64,000 bases of DNA from Burkholderiales bacterium PBB1 (lineage in GTDB: Bacteria; Pseudomonadota; Gammaproteobacteria; Burkholderiales; Burkholderiaceae_C), in the NCBI GenBank assembly GCA_002255905.1, contig NKIN01000002.1, forward strand, positions 62,001 through 126,000, written 5' to 3'. This document shows positions 18,886 to 26,644 of the stretch, in pieces. Made by a program: the position numbers and the translations under genes. Within the stretch, counting starts at the first letter, position 1, and each line of letters opens with the position of its first letter. The notes under the pieces are model-generated. The model made no database searches. It saw only the letters and a program-made list of their open reading frames with translations, and was not told where the DNA came from.

Positions 18886-19068
18886 ATGACCACAGTGAAA
18901 CCGCCCCATACCGCCGACGTGGTCCTGTCCACACCTGCATCCTCCGCCAAGGAGGCCATCGCCGGTCGCCACCGTGATGGCCTGTCTGGCACCACACGCG
19001 ACAAGCCGCTGATCGCCGCGGCGGCTGCCGGAATGATCGGTTTGCTGTTGGCGCGCCGGTCGCGCTGA
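18886..19068 (+). CDS. Small protein with DUF883/ElaB-like C-terminal anchor
   Basis: A 60-residue protein whose last 20 residues form a hydrophobic anchor ending in arginines (LIAAAAAGMIGLLLARR). This resembles the C-terminus of DUF883/ElaB-type ribosome-associated membrane proteins, but the long helical part of that family is missing. I treat it as a small tail-anchored protein of unknown function. The 18668-18885 gap upstream holds promoters only. Confidence 0.5.
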   Translation: MTTVKPPHTADVVLSTPASSAKEAIAGRHRDGLSGTTRDKPLIAAAAAGMIGLLLARRSR

Positions 19069-19071
19069 GTC

Positions 19072-19269
19072 ATGGCCAGACCTCGTCGCCCGGTTCACGA
19101 CGCGCCACGGGCCGCGGTTGCGAAGACCACGCCGCATGTCACCGAGACGCCCGTGGATTTCGATCTGGAGCTGAACGCCTGTGACGATCCAGATGCGGGA
19201 TTCGTCTATGTTGAAGCCGAGCCACCTGACGACATGGAAGCCCGCGACGGTTTGCCTCAGCGCAGCTAG
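19072..19269 (+). CDS. Small acidic hypothetical protein
   Basis: A 65-residue protein starting three bases after the stop of the preceding small gene, so probably co-transcribed with it. The middle is acidic (LELNACDDPDAGFVYVEAE). No family, signal or membrane segment is recognised. Support is coding-like composition and context only. Confidence 0.4.
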   Translation: MARPRRPVHDAPRAAVAKTTPHVTETPVDFDLELNACDDPDAGFVYVEAEPPDDMEARDGLPQRS

Positions 19270-19301
19270 AGGCGCGATGCGCACGGCCGCACCACTCGGG
19301 G

Positions 19302-20819
19302 TCAGTGATGCGCAGCAGGGCCCTCGATCGCCTCATGCAGTGCAGCGATCAGTTTGGTGGGCGGGCACGGCTTGTCCAGCATCACGAAGTCGTCGTGGTC
19401 GGCAGGCTGCTCCGCGTAGCCGCTGATCAACACCACCGGCAAGTCCGGACAGAGTTCGCGCAGTACCCGCGCCAGTCCGAGGCCATCCATGCCGCCAGGC
19501 ATCTTGATGTCCGACAGCACCACATCGAAGGCCGGCTCGTCGGCGATCAGGCGCAGCGCCCCCTGCGGGTCGGCCGCGCGTTGTACCTCGCAGCCCAGCC
19601 GGCTCAGCAGCGCCTCGGTCACTTCGGCCAGATCGTCGTTGTCCTCGACCAGCAGCAGCCGTGCGCCGTCGATCGAGTGCTCTGGGGTGCGCGGCGACAT
19701 CGCGGCGAGTGCGGGCGCTTCTTCGCAGGCGGGCAGCAGCAGCGACACCGTGGTGCCCAGCCCCTCGGTGCTGGTCAACCGTGCCGTGCCACCCGCCTGC
19801 ACGCAAAAGCCCATCACCTGGGCCAGGCTGAGCCCGGTGCCCTGGCCGGCTTCCTTGGTAGTGAAGAACGGCTCGAACACTCGCCCCGCTGCGTCGTCGT
19901 CGATTCCCAGGCCGTCATCGCTGACGGTGATCAGCACGAAGTTGCCAGCAGGCAGATCGGGCACCTCGTCGGCGTGCGCACGGCGTGCCTGCAGGCGCAG
20001 ATGCCCGCCCAACGGCATCGCGTCGCGTGCGTTCAGACTCAGGTTGGTCAATGCCAGTTCGAGCTCGTTGGCATCCACCGTGACGCGCGGCGTGCCGGCG
20101 GCCACTGCCACCGTGACTTCGGTACGGGCGCCCATCACCGCTTGCAACAGGTCACGCAACTCATGCAGCGCATCGGCCAGATCGACCGGCCGGGCACAGA
20201 CCGGCTGCTGCGCAGCGAGGCGCAGCAACTGCTGGGTCAGCCGGCTGCCGACGTCCACAGCGCGCAGGGTGGCTGCCAGCGGTGCCTGAAACTCGGCTGC
20301 GGTGGCGTGGCGCTGCATCAGGTATGCGCTGTTGCTGATCACGCCCAGCAGGTTGTTGAATTCGTGAGCCACCCCGCCCGTGAGCCGCCCGAGTGCTTCG
20401 ATGTGCTGGCTGCGCGAAATGCGCTGTTCACTTTCGCGGGTGCGAATCACCGCTGCGGCCACTTCGCGCTCGAGCTCTGCGCGCGAGCGGCGCAGTCCGT
20501 CAGCGGCAGCGGCCAGCGCTGCCGCGACTGCATCGCATTCGACAATGCCGGTGATGTTGCGCGCCACCGGTTCACCCGCCTGCAGGCGGGCTGCCGCGTG
20601 TTTCAGTGCGTGCATCGGTGCGCTGATGCGCCGTGCCATCCACAGGGAACCGAACACCGCCAAGACCACCAGCAGCAGCGCGCCGAGCGCTACCTGCTGC
20701 ACCGCCGGCGTCATGGCGGAGATCGGCGTCTGGCTGATCACCCACAGCGCCGCCGCAATGGCCGGCAACAGAACCGACAGCACGAGCAGCAACAGGCGGG
20801 AACGGATGGAAACGGTCAT
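19302..20819 (-). CDS. Hybrid sensor histidine kinase/response regulator
   Basis: A 505-residue membrane kinase. Two N-terminal helices (about residues 8-28 and 40-62) enclose a very short periplasmic loop; a HAMP-like segment follows (RRISAPMHALKHAAARLQAG). The H-box is GGVAHEFNNLLGVIS, the ATPase domain has NLSLNARDAMP and DDGLGI, and a C-terminal receiver carries the phospho-acceptor in VVLSDIKMPGG and a lysine in MLDKP. The short loop suggests sensing within or near the membrane. No partner regulator is adjacent. Confidence 0.9.
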   Translation of the reverse strand: MTVSIRSRLLLLVLSVLLPAIAAALWVISQTPISAMTPAVQQVALGALLLVVLAVFGSLWMARRISAPMHALKHAAARLQAGEPVARNITGIVECDAVAAALAAAADGLRRSRAELEREVAAAVIRTRESEQRISRSQHIEALGRLTGGVAHEFNNLLGVISNSAYLMQRHATAAEFQAPLAATLRAVDVGSRLTQQLLRLAAQQPVCARPVDLADALHELRDLLQAVMGARTEVTVAVAAGTPRVTVDANELELALTNLSLNARDAMPLGGHLRLQARRAHADEVPDLPAGNFVLITVSDDGLGIDDDAAGRVFEPFFTTKEAGQGTGLSLAQVMGFCVQAGGTARLTSTEGLGTTVSLLLPACEEAPALAAMSPRTPEHSIDGARLLLVEDNDDLAEVTEALLSRLGCEVQRAADPQGALRLIADEPAFDVVLSDIKMPGGMDGLGLARVLRELCPDLPVVLISGYAEQPADHDDFVMLDKPCPPTKLIAALHEAIEGPAAHH

Positions 20820-20966
20820 CGCAATGGTGCCGGATGTAAATCAACGTCTCGCGCGCCCAAGTGGCAGCGCGCGAACCGGCCCGTGCAGGCAGGTCGGTGC
20901 CTGAGCGGGACATTGTCGTTCCCTGCTTGCACTTGAGCGCAGCGCGAGCCGATATTTCTCGCCTGC

Positions 20967-21896
20967 TCAGCGCGTGGCGAGATGGCCCTCGGCGTCGGAG
21001 AACAACACCTCGACCCGGCGATTGCGCTGCCGACCCGCTGCGCTGTCGTTGTCGGCCACCGGATTGGCCTCGCCCCAGGCGCGCACCTCGATGCGATCGG
21101 CCGCGATGCCGCCATTCATCAGCTCGCGCTGGAAGGTCTCAGCCCGCCTTTGCGACAGCTGCATGTTCATCGATTCACTGCCTACGCTGTCGGTGTACCC
21201 CTCGATCAGCACCCGGCGTTCAGGGTGGCGAACCAGCACCTGCACCAGCTGCGCAACGCTGTGTTGAGCGCCGGGCTGCAAGGTGGACTTGCCGGTGTCG
21301 AACAGAACATCGCCCAGCGTCACCACCATGCCGCGATCGGTCTTGCTGGCTTTCAGCTCAGCCAGATCGCGCTCCAGTCCTTCAGCACGACCGGCCTGTT
21401 GCAGCGCAAGCAGGCGCGCCGCGTCGGCTTGGTCCTTCGACACCTGCGCGTCGGTCTGGGCATTGCGGGCATCGGCCTGCGCGTTGCGCGCATCCGCTTG
21501 CGCCGCTCGGGCGTCGGCGGTGGCGACATCCGCTTCGTAGGTTCGGGCCTGCAAGCGCACCTTTTCGCGCTCGGCGGTGAACTGCTGCACCCGTTCGTCG
21601 TACTGCGCCTGCAGACCCACCGCCGTCGCGATCTCAGCGCGCTGGCGTGCGAGGTAGGCCAGGTGTCGGGTCTGATCGACATCGCGATCGGCAGCCCAGG
21701 CGTTTTCGGCGCGGGTCATTGCCTGCTGTGCGCTTTGCAACTCAACGGCGCCACTGCGACCCACGTAGGCGTTGCTGCGGGCCTGGTCCAGCGAGGCACG
21801 CGCAGAGGCCAGATCGGGATTCGGGCCGGGCGTGGTCTGGCAAGCGGCAAGGGCCATCAGCGTGGCGGTGGCGATCAGGGTTCGGGTGGTGTTCAT
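20967..21896 (-). CDS. OmpA-family lipoprotein with coiled-coil
   Basis: A 309-residue protein. A lipoprotein signal (LIATATLMALAAC) is followed by an alanine/glutamine-rich helical region, a striking repeat of ADARNAQ/ADARAAQ heptads around residues 130-165, then a C-terminal OmpA peptidoglycan-binding domain (VLFDTGKSTLQPGA, IEGYTDSVGS, RRAETFQREL). It should tether the envelope to peptidoglycan. The gene follows a DUF4398 lipoprotein gene by 26 bp, a pairing often seen in proteobacteria. ATG at 21899 is an alternative start. Confidence 0.9.
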   Translation of the reverse strand: MNTTRTLIATATLMALAACQTTPGPNPDLASARASLDQARSNAYVGRSGAVELQSAQQAMTRAENAWAADRDVDQTRHLAYLARQRAEIATAVGLQAQYDERVQQFTAEREKVRLQARTYEADVATADARAAQADARNAQADARNAQTDAQVSKDQADAARLLALQQAGRAEGLERDLAELKASKTDRGMVVTLGDVLFDTGKSTLQPGAQHSVAQLVQVLVRHPERRVLIEGYTDSVGSESMNMQLSQRRAETFQRELMNGGIAADRIEVRAWGEANPVADNDSAAGRQRNRRVEVLFSDAEGHLATR

Positions 21897-21922
21897 CATG
21901 TGTTCCGGAAGTTCAAGCAGAT

Positions 21923-22312
21923 TCAACGCATCGGGCGGGTGGCTTGTTTGGCCGCTGCGCGGTTGAGTTCATCGCGCAGCGTCTGCAGGCCGGTTTCCAG
22001 CTCGACCACGGCGAGCCGTGAGCGTTCGGAGCCTGCCTTGGCGCGGGCGAGCTGGGCATCCACATCGGCTTGCTCCGCCATCCGCATCGCGCCGCGGTCG
22101 TCGCCAGCGGTGGCGAGGGCGCGGGCCTTCTCCAGCTTGTTGCGCGCTTCGTTCAGGTCGACGGCGTCCAGTTCCGGCGCGCCGGCGGAACGGGCGGCCT
22201 CCAACGATGCCGCGCCGGCGGCGATCGAGGGTGCGGCCGACGGGGTGCTGCCGCAACCAGTCACGGCAATGGCGCAGGTGGCCAGCGCAACGGTGAGGAT
22301 CATTGTCTTCAT
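21923..22312 (-). CDS. DUF4398 domain lipoprotein
   Basis: A 129-residue lipoprotein: signal peptide with the lipobox cysteine in AIAVTGCGS, then an all-helical DUF4398 domain (VDLNEARNKLEKARALATAGD and following helix). It probably works with the OmpA-family protein downstream in the same operon. The start at 22312 is preceded by a GGAG site. Its precise role is unknown. Confidence 0.87.
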   Translation of the reverse strand: MKTMILTVALATCAIAVTGCGSTPSAAPSIAAGAASLEAARSAGAPELDAVDLNEARNKLEKARALATAGDDRGAMRMAEQADVDAQLARAKAGSERSRLAVVELETGLQTLRDELNRAAAKQATRPMR

Positions 22313-22477
22313 GGGAGGTCTCCAGGGGGATTCAGTAGGGGTCTGCCCTGGCTGTGGCAATCAGCGCGCCCGCAGCGCTGTCAGGCTCGGCAGGAGCGGC
22401 AGTTGCCGTCCACCGGCGTTCGCCCGCCCGCTGCGAAGTTCTGCAGGGCGCCTAGCCATCTCGACCGGAAAACTGAC

Positions 22478-22698
22478 ATGAGCCTCGACCACATTGCCAA
22501 CGACGCGCCATCGACTCAGGACGGGATGCAGGTGCTGCGTAGCGATCACCGGCGCATTGAAGCGGTGTTGACGGACTGCCTGCGTGTGGCGGCTGAAGAG
22601 CGCGACCATGTGCCGTCGGCCGACCGCATGCGCAGCTCGATCACGACGACACGCCGGTGCAGTTGACCGAGTTGCTGGGCGAACAGGGCTCGGACTGA
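22478..22698 (+). pseudogene. Remnant of a hemerythrin-like protein gene
   Basis: A good start at 22478 encodes MSLDHIANDAPSTQDG and then MQVLRSDHRRIEAVL, which resembles the first helix of hemerythrin-type proteins. The frame then closes as R-R-C-S-stop. In another frame the stretch to 22698 reads AQLDHDDTPVQLTELLGE, similar to the EH-x-x-AK-x-L-I helix near the end of the family. The middle part (metal-ligand E-x-x-x-F helices) is missing, so an internal deletion plus frameshift is the simplest reading. Confidence 0.45.
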
Positions 22699-22705
22699 GT
22701 GGCCT

Positions 22706-24316
22706 TCAGCCTGCCACGGCCAGTGGCAGTGTGACCACGAATTCACTGCCCGTTCCGGTGCCGCCGCTGTGGGCGATGACACTGCCGCCGTGCGCCTCGA
22801 CCAGTTCCTTCACCACCGTCAGGCCCAGACCGAGTCCGTGGCCATTGAATGCAGTGGCTTCCTCGTCCTGCATGAAGGGCTCGAAGATGTGTGGCAGCGC
22901 CTTTGCCGAAATGCCGATGCCGTTGTCGCGCACCGTGAGCACCACTGCATCGGCGCTGTGCACCATCGACAGCGTGATTTCGCCTGAGCGTGGCGTGTAC
23001 TTCGACGCGTTGTCCAGCAGGTTGCGCAGAATCTGGGTGAGGCGAACCGGGTCGCCGTAGATCGTCGTCTCGCCGGGCGGCAGCTGGATCAGAAAGCGTT
23101 GCAGGCGGGTGTCCATCGCCGGTCGGCTGGCGTCGACGACATCGTCGATCAGCGCGATGAGGTTCACCGCGCTGTACTCCAGTCGCAGCTTGCCACCTTG
23201 GACGCGAGAGACATCAAGCAGGTCACTGACCAGCCGGGACATCTGCACCACCTGCCGCTCGATCAGCGCGTTCATCCGTGGCAACGGAGGGGGAATGTCT
23301 CCACTGGCGATCAGTGCGGATGCGCTTCGGATCGACATCAAGGGCGAGCGCAACTCGTGCACCGCTTGCGCCATGCGCAGGTGATGCCGCTTCAGCGCCT
23401 TTTCTGCCGCATCCTGCAGCCGCCTTGCATCCAGTGCACTGAGCAGCAACTGCTCATTGGCCGCTTGCAGCAACTGGTGCCGCTCCACCTCTGCGCTGAC
23501 AGCCTCTTGAACAGTCGTCACGGGCAGGCGCAGCGAATCGGGAAAGGCGACTTGCAAGGCCTGGCTGGAAAGATGGCCAGAGGCCTTGGACACCGCATAG
23601 CCCCGGCCCTGCCGCTTGGCCTCGTACATGGCGGCGTCGGCCGCATCGATCAGCGAGGTGACATCTTCGCCATCGTCGGGGTAGACGCTGATACCGATGC
23701 TGGCGCTCATCCGCAGCACATGTTCGGCGATTTGCGTCGGCACCGCCAGCGCCGCATTGATCTTGTCGGCGATCGCACCGGCATCGCTGGCCTGCGTCAC
23801 TTCGTCGAGCAGGATCAGGAACTCATCGCCCCCGTAGCGACAGACAGTGTCCGAGGCGCGCACGACAGACACCATGCAACGAGCGGCGGCTTGCAGAACC
23901 TGATCGCCGAAGTGGTGCCCCAGCGCGTCATTGACCTGTTTGAAATTGTTCAGGTCTACAAACAGCACCGCCATGCGGCGATTGCGGCGGCGCCCCCCGG
24001 TGATGGCCTGGGCGAAGCGATCAAGAAACAACATCCGGTTGGGCAGCTGCGTCAGCGCATCGAGCGCAGCCGCGCGTGACATTTCGTCGGATTCGGCCTT
24101 CGACTGCATCAATGCCAGGACCAGTTGTTCGTTGGCTTCCAGCAGATCTGCGGCATGGCTGGTGCCAGGCGGCTCGGCCTGGATCGTGCGCATGCGCTCG
24201 TGCAGCTCATGCAGCACCGCGCGCGCCTTCGCGGTCTCTGCGTGCAGGTCCAGCAGCTCGCGCCTGGCGCGAGCCACTTCGGGGGATTCGGGATTGCCGG
24301 GTGCCGGATCGCTCAT
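22706..24316 (-). CDS. GGDEF diguanylate cyclase fused to a histidine kinase
   Basis: A 536-residue soluble protein. Residues 1-80 form a coiled coil, 85-245 a GGDEF domain with the intact active site YGGDEF, then a helix region and a HisKA/HATPase kinase: H-box AQAVHELRSPLMS (about residue 320), N-box RNLLDNASKYTP, G-boxes NGIGIS and GLGLGL. No membrane segment is seen. Putting the cyclase before the kinase in one chain is unusual. It ends 24 bp before the KaiC-like gene's stop side, so it may be transcribed from the same minus-strand unit. Confidence 0.88.
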   Translation of the reverse strand: MSDPAPGNPESPEVARARRELLDLHAETAKARAVLHELHERMRTIQAEPPGTSHAADLLEANEQLVLALMQSKAESDEMSRAAALDALTQLPNRMLFLDRFAQAITGGRRRNRRMAVLFVDLNNFKQVNDALGHHFGDQVLQAAARCMVSVVRASDTVCRYGGDEFLILLDEVTQASDAGAIADKINAALAVPTQIAEHVLRMSASIGISVYPDDGEDVTSLIDAADAAMYEAKRQGRGYAVSKASGHLSSQALQVAFPDSLRLPVTTVQEAVSAEVERHQLLQAANEQLLLSALDARRLQDAAEKALKRHHLRMAQAVHELRSPLMSIRSASALIASGDIPPPLPRMNALIERQVVQMSRLVSDLLDVSRVQGGKLRLEYSAVNLIALIDDVVDASRPAMDTRLQRFLIQLPPGETTIYGDPVRLTQILRNLLDNASKYTPRSGEITLSMVHSADAVVLTVRDNGIGISAKALPHIFEPFMQDEEATAFNGHGLGLGLTVVKELVEAHGGSVIAHSGGTGTGSEFVVTLPLAVAG

Positions 24317-24339
24317 GGGTTCACTCCGGCGGCGGTTCG

Positions 24340-25860
24340 TCAGCGACGCTCGAGCTCGGGCCGGTCCGGACCGGGCAGGGTTTTGCGGGTCGGTCGCCCG
24401 CCGAGCAGCCCTTCCTGGTCGACCAGCTTCTCGCCGATGTGCAGGCCGTCGCCTTCGATGTGAAACTCGCGCAACTCGTCGGAATGCGCGCTGGCACGCA
24501 CCTTGACCACCGCCATCACACGGCGCAGGCGGCTGTCGACCTCGATGTAGCGCTGCACGATGATCGCGTCGGTCATGAACGCCGTGCCATACGGGCTGAA
24601 ACGCAGGTCGGTATAGCGATCCTCGAGCTCAGAGGTCATCAGCATCGTCACGCCGGCGCCAGCCATCGCCTTCACCAGGCGCGACATGGACTCGCGGAAG
24701 TCGTCGCGGAACGTGGGTGCCACCGCCAGCTCGAAGCTCGACAGCGAATCGATCACGACGCGTGTGGCCTTGAGACGGCGGATCTCGTCAAGCAGCAGCA
24801 TCACGATCTCGTCAATCGACAGATCCGGGGCCTGGCTGTCGATCACAGCCACTTTCCCGCTGGCAATCAGATCCGTGACCAGCTGGTTGCGCGAGCGGTT
24901 CGGATGCTGCTCGAAGATGGCGATGACGCCCGTTTCACCCTGGCGGGCGCCCTCGGCCAGGAACGCGGCGGCCAGGATGCTCTTGCCCGATCCGGAAGGC
25001 CCGGCGACCAGCAGCGAGTAGCCGCGAGGCAGGCCGCCACCCATCATCTCGTCGAGGTGAGCGACCCCCATCGACACGCGTGCCGGGCCTGTCGATTCAG
25101 TCACTGTGACGGCAGGCGGCGAGCCCGGGGTGCCGTCTTGAATCGGCAGCGACGTCATCGGTGCGAAGACGCACACGCCGCGGTGGTCGATGCGGAAGGT
25201 GTGGAGGCCTGGCAGGGTGGGTTGGCCGCGCATCTTCACCACCTCCATCTTGCGGACCACCGAGTTCCGCAGCACGCTCTGGCGCATCCAGATCAGGCCG
25301 TCGGCCACGGTGAACACCGGGTTCGCGTCGGTTTCGACGAAGTACTCGCCAATCAGGAAGGTGGTGGCCTGCCAACTGGTCATCAGCATGCCGAGCTGCT
25401 GCACGAACGACTGCAGATTGGCATGCGGATGCGACGTCGTCTGCTGGGCGACGCTGGCCAGAACCACCGAGCGGAACGAGTCGACGAACACCAGCGAGGG
25501 GCCGTGCGTGGTCACCTCTTCGACGATGCGGCGCAACACGCGATCGAGGTCGCCCGCCATCGCCTCTTCGGACAAGTTGATGAATCGGATTGACCGGGTG
25601 ACGGCTTCGGTGTCGAAGAAATCGAACTGCTGCTGGTAGCGCAACATCTTCAGAGGCGGTTCACCCAGCACGGTGAAGTACAGCGCCGGGCGCTCGGGTG
25701 TGGCCAGCGCGAACATGATCTGGTGTGCGAGCGTGGTCTTGCCGCAACCGGGCTGACCGGCAATCAGATTGAACGAGAACTCCGGCAGCCCACCGCCGAG
25801 CACCTCGTCCAGCCCCGGCACACCGGTGCACAGGCGGTTGATGGTCACTTTGGTGTTCAT
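24340..25860 (-). CDS. Double-domain KaiC-like ATPase
   Basis: A 506-residue protein made of two RecA/KaiC domains. Domain 1 starts TGVPGLDEVLGGGLPE and has Walker A GQPGCGKT (35-42) and Walker B LVFVDSF. Domain 2 starts VAHLDEMMGGGLPRG with GPSGSGKS (about 290) and VVIDSLSS. Only one glutamate is present at the usual EE catalytic position in each domain (LGEP, FEQH), and residues aligned with KaiC S431/T432 are A and F before TDAII. It is therefore KaiC-like but probably not a clock phosphoprotein. The start overlaps the upstream gene's stop. Confidence 0.9.
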   Translation of the reverse strand: MNTKVTINRLCTGVPGLDEVLGGGLPEFSFNLIAGQPGCGKTTLAHQIMFALATPERPALYFTVLGEPPLKMLRYQQQFDFFDTEAVTRSIRFINLSEEAMAGDLDRVLRRIVEEVTTHGPSLVFVDSFRSVVLASVAQQTTSHPHANLQSFVQQLGMLMTSWQATTFLIGEYFVETDANPVFTVADGLIWMRQSVLRNSVVRKMEVVKMRGQPTLPGLHTFRIDHRGVCVFAPMTSLPIQDGTPGSPPAVTVTESTGPARVSMGVAHLDEMMGGGLPRGYSLLVAGPSGSGKSILAAAFLAEGARQGETGVIAIFEQHPNRSRNQLVTDLIASGKVAVIDSQAPDLSIDEIVMLLLDEIRRLKATRVVIDSLSSFELAVAPTFRDDFRESMSRLVKAMAGAGVTMLMTSELEDRYTDLRFSPYGTAFMTDAIIVQRYIEVDSRLRRVMAVVKVRASAHSDELREFHIEGDGLHIGEKLVDQEGLLGGRPTRKTLPGPDRPELERR

Positions 25861-26291
25861 GGCATGAGATCCTTGGCAGCGGGGTCGCTCGGTGCGGTAG
25901 CCCACACGGAGCGCATGAGTCGCTCGGTCAACGAAGGCCCGACCACGCTGGACAACAGATCGTGGAAGGTGATGAAAAGCGTAGTAGCGCCGGCCATGGC
26001 CACGGCGGCGCCTTGTTGGCGCAGCAGTGGCGTCAGTTCGGAAAAGTCGGCGGCGGCCAGTGCGGCGTCGTGCGCCACGTGCAGCCACGGATGCGTTTGT
26101 GCGGTGATATGAACGCTGCGTCGGTACAGCGCGGCCAGGCCACGCGGGCCGATGATCGGCACCAACGCAGCATCGATCTCGCGCCAAGTGGCGGCGACGG
26201 CGTTTGCAATCTCTGGCGAGTCTGCAGTCGGCGCGACCCTGTGAGCCAGCGGCGCTGCGATCGGACCACCCATTGGGCCTTCCATAGCCAT
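25857..26291 (-). CDS. Hypothetical protein coupled to the KaiC-like ATPase
   Basis: A 144-residue protein whose stop overlaps the KaiC-like start by four bases (ATGA), so the two are translationally coupled and probably act together. It is mostly helical (for example ANAVAATWREIDAALVPIIG and FSELTPLLRQQGAAVAMAG) with no known domain. A TTG start at 26339 would add 16 residues. A role as regulator or adaptor of the ATPase is inference from context. Confidence 0.7.
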   Translation of the reverse strand: MAMEGPMGGPIAAPLAHRVAPTADSPEIANAVAATWREIDAALVPIIGPRGLAALYRRSVHITAQTHPWLHVAHDAALAAADFSELTPLLRQQGAAVAMAGATTLFITFHDLLSSVVGPSLTERLMRSVWATAPSDPAAKDLMP

Positions 26292-26644
26292 CGTCAGCGA
26301 TTGTTCTCTGTACGGAGTTTTGATGGTAAGCGCGTTCAATGGATTGGCGGAAAAGAAGCTCCGCTATTTCATCTGGGGCAAGCGACGTGCCGCGTCGTTG
26401 GCGTTTCGCTGGCGCAATCGGCCATCGCTGTTCGCAGCGCAACATCTCATCGGTAAGATTTACCGCAAGGTGTGCCGGATTCGTAACGGTCCGGCAGCCT
26501 GGTCCTGGGAGTGGATCAGCCTGCGCCCACGTGACGATGCCCGTGGCCGCATGTGGCGCCGCACCCGGCACGGGGGTTGCGATCAGCAGGTTCAAGGGCA
26601 GGCCGAGCGGCAGGCCTCGAAACACCACCGAGAGGATCTGCCCC
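26292..26644. other. Intergenic region between the KaiC operon and rpoN
   Basis: About 350 bp separating divergent genes. It should carry both promoters. I see no tRNA, hairpin terminator or convincing small gene; an open plus-strand frame continues upstream of rpoN but reads as low-complexity, arginine-rich sequence without family similarity. The only distinct signal is the GAGAGGA ribosome site at 26630-26636 for rpoN. Confidence 0.5.

Noticed and set aside
24340-25860. A KaiABC circadian clock
   Set aside because: No kaiA or kaiB is present and the phosphosites are replaced, so only a KaiC-like ATPase is claimed.
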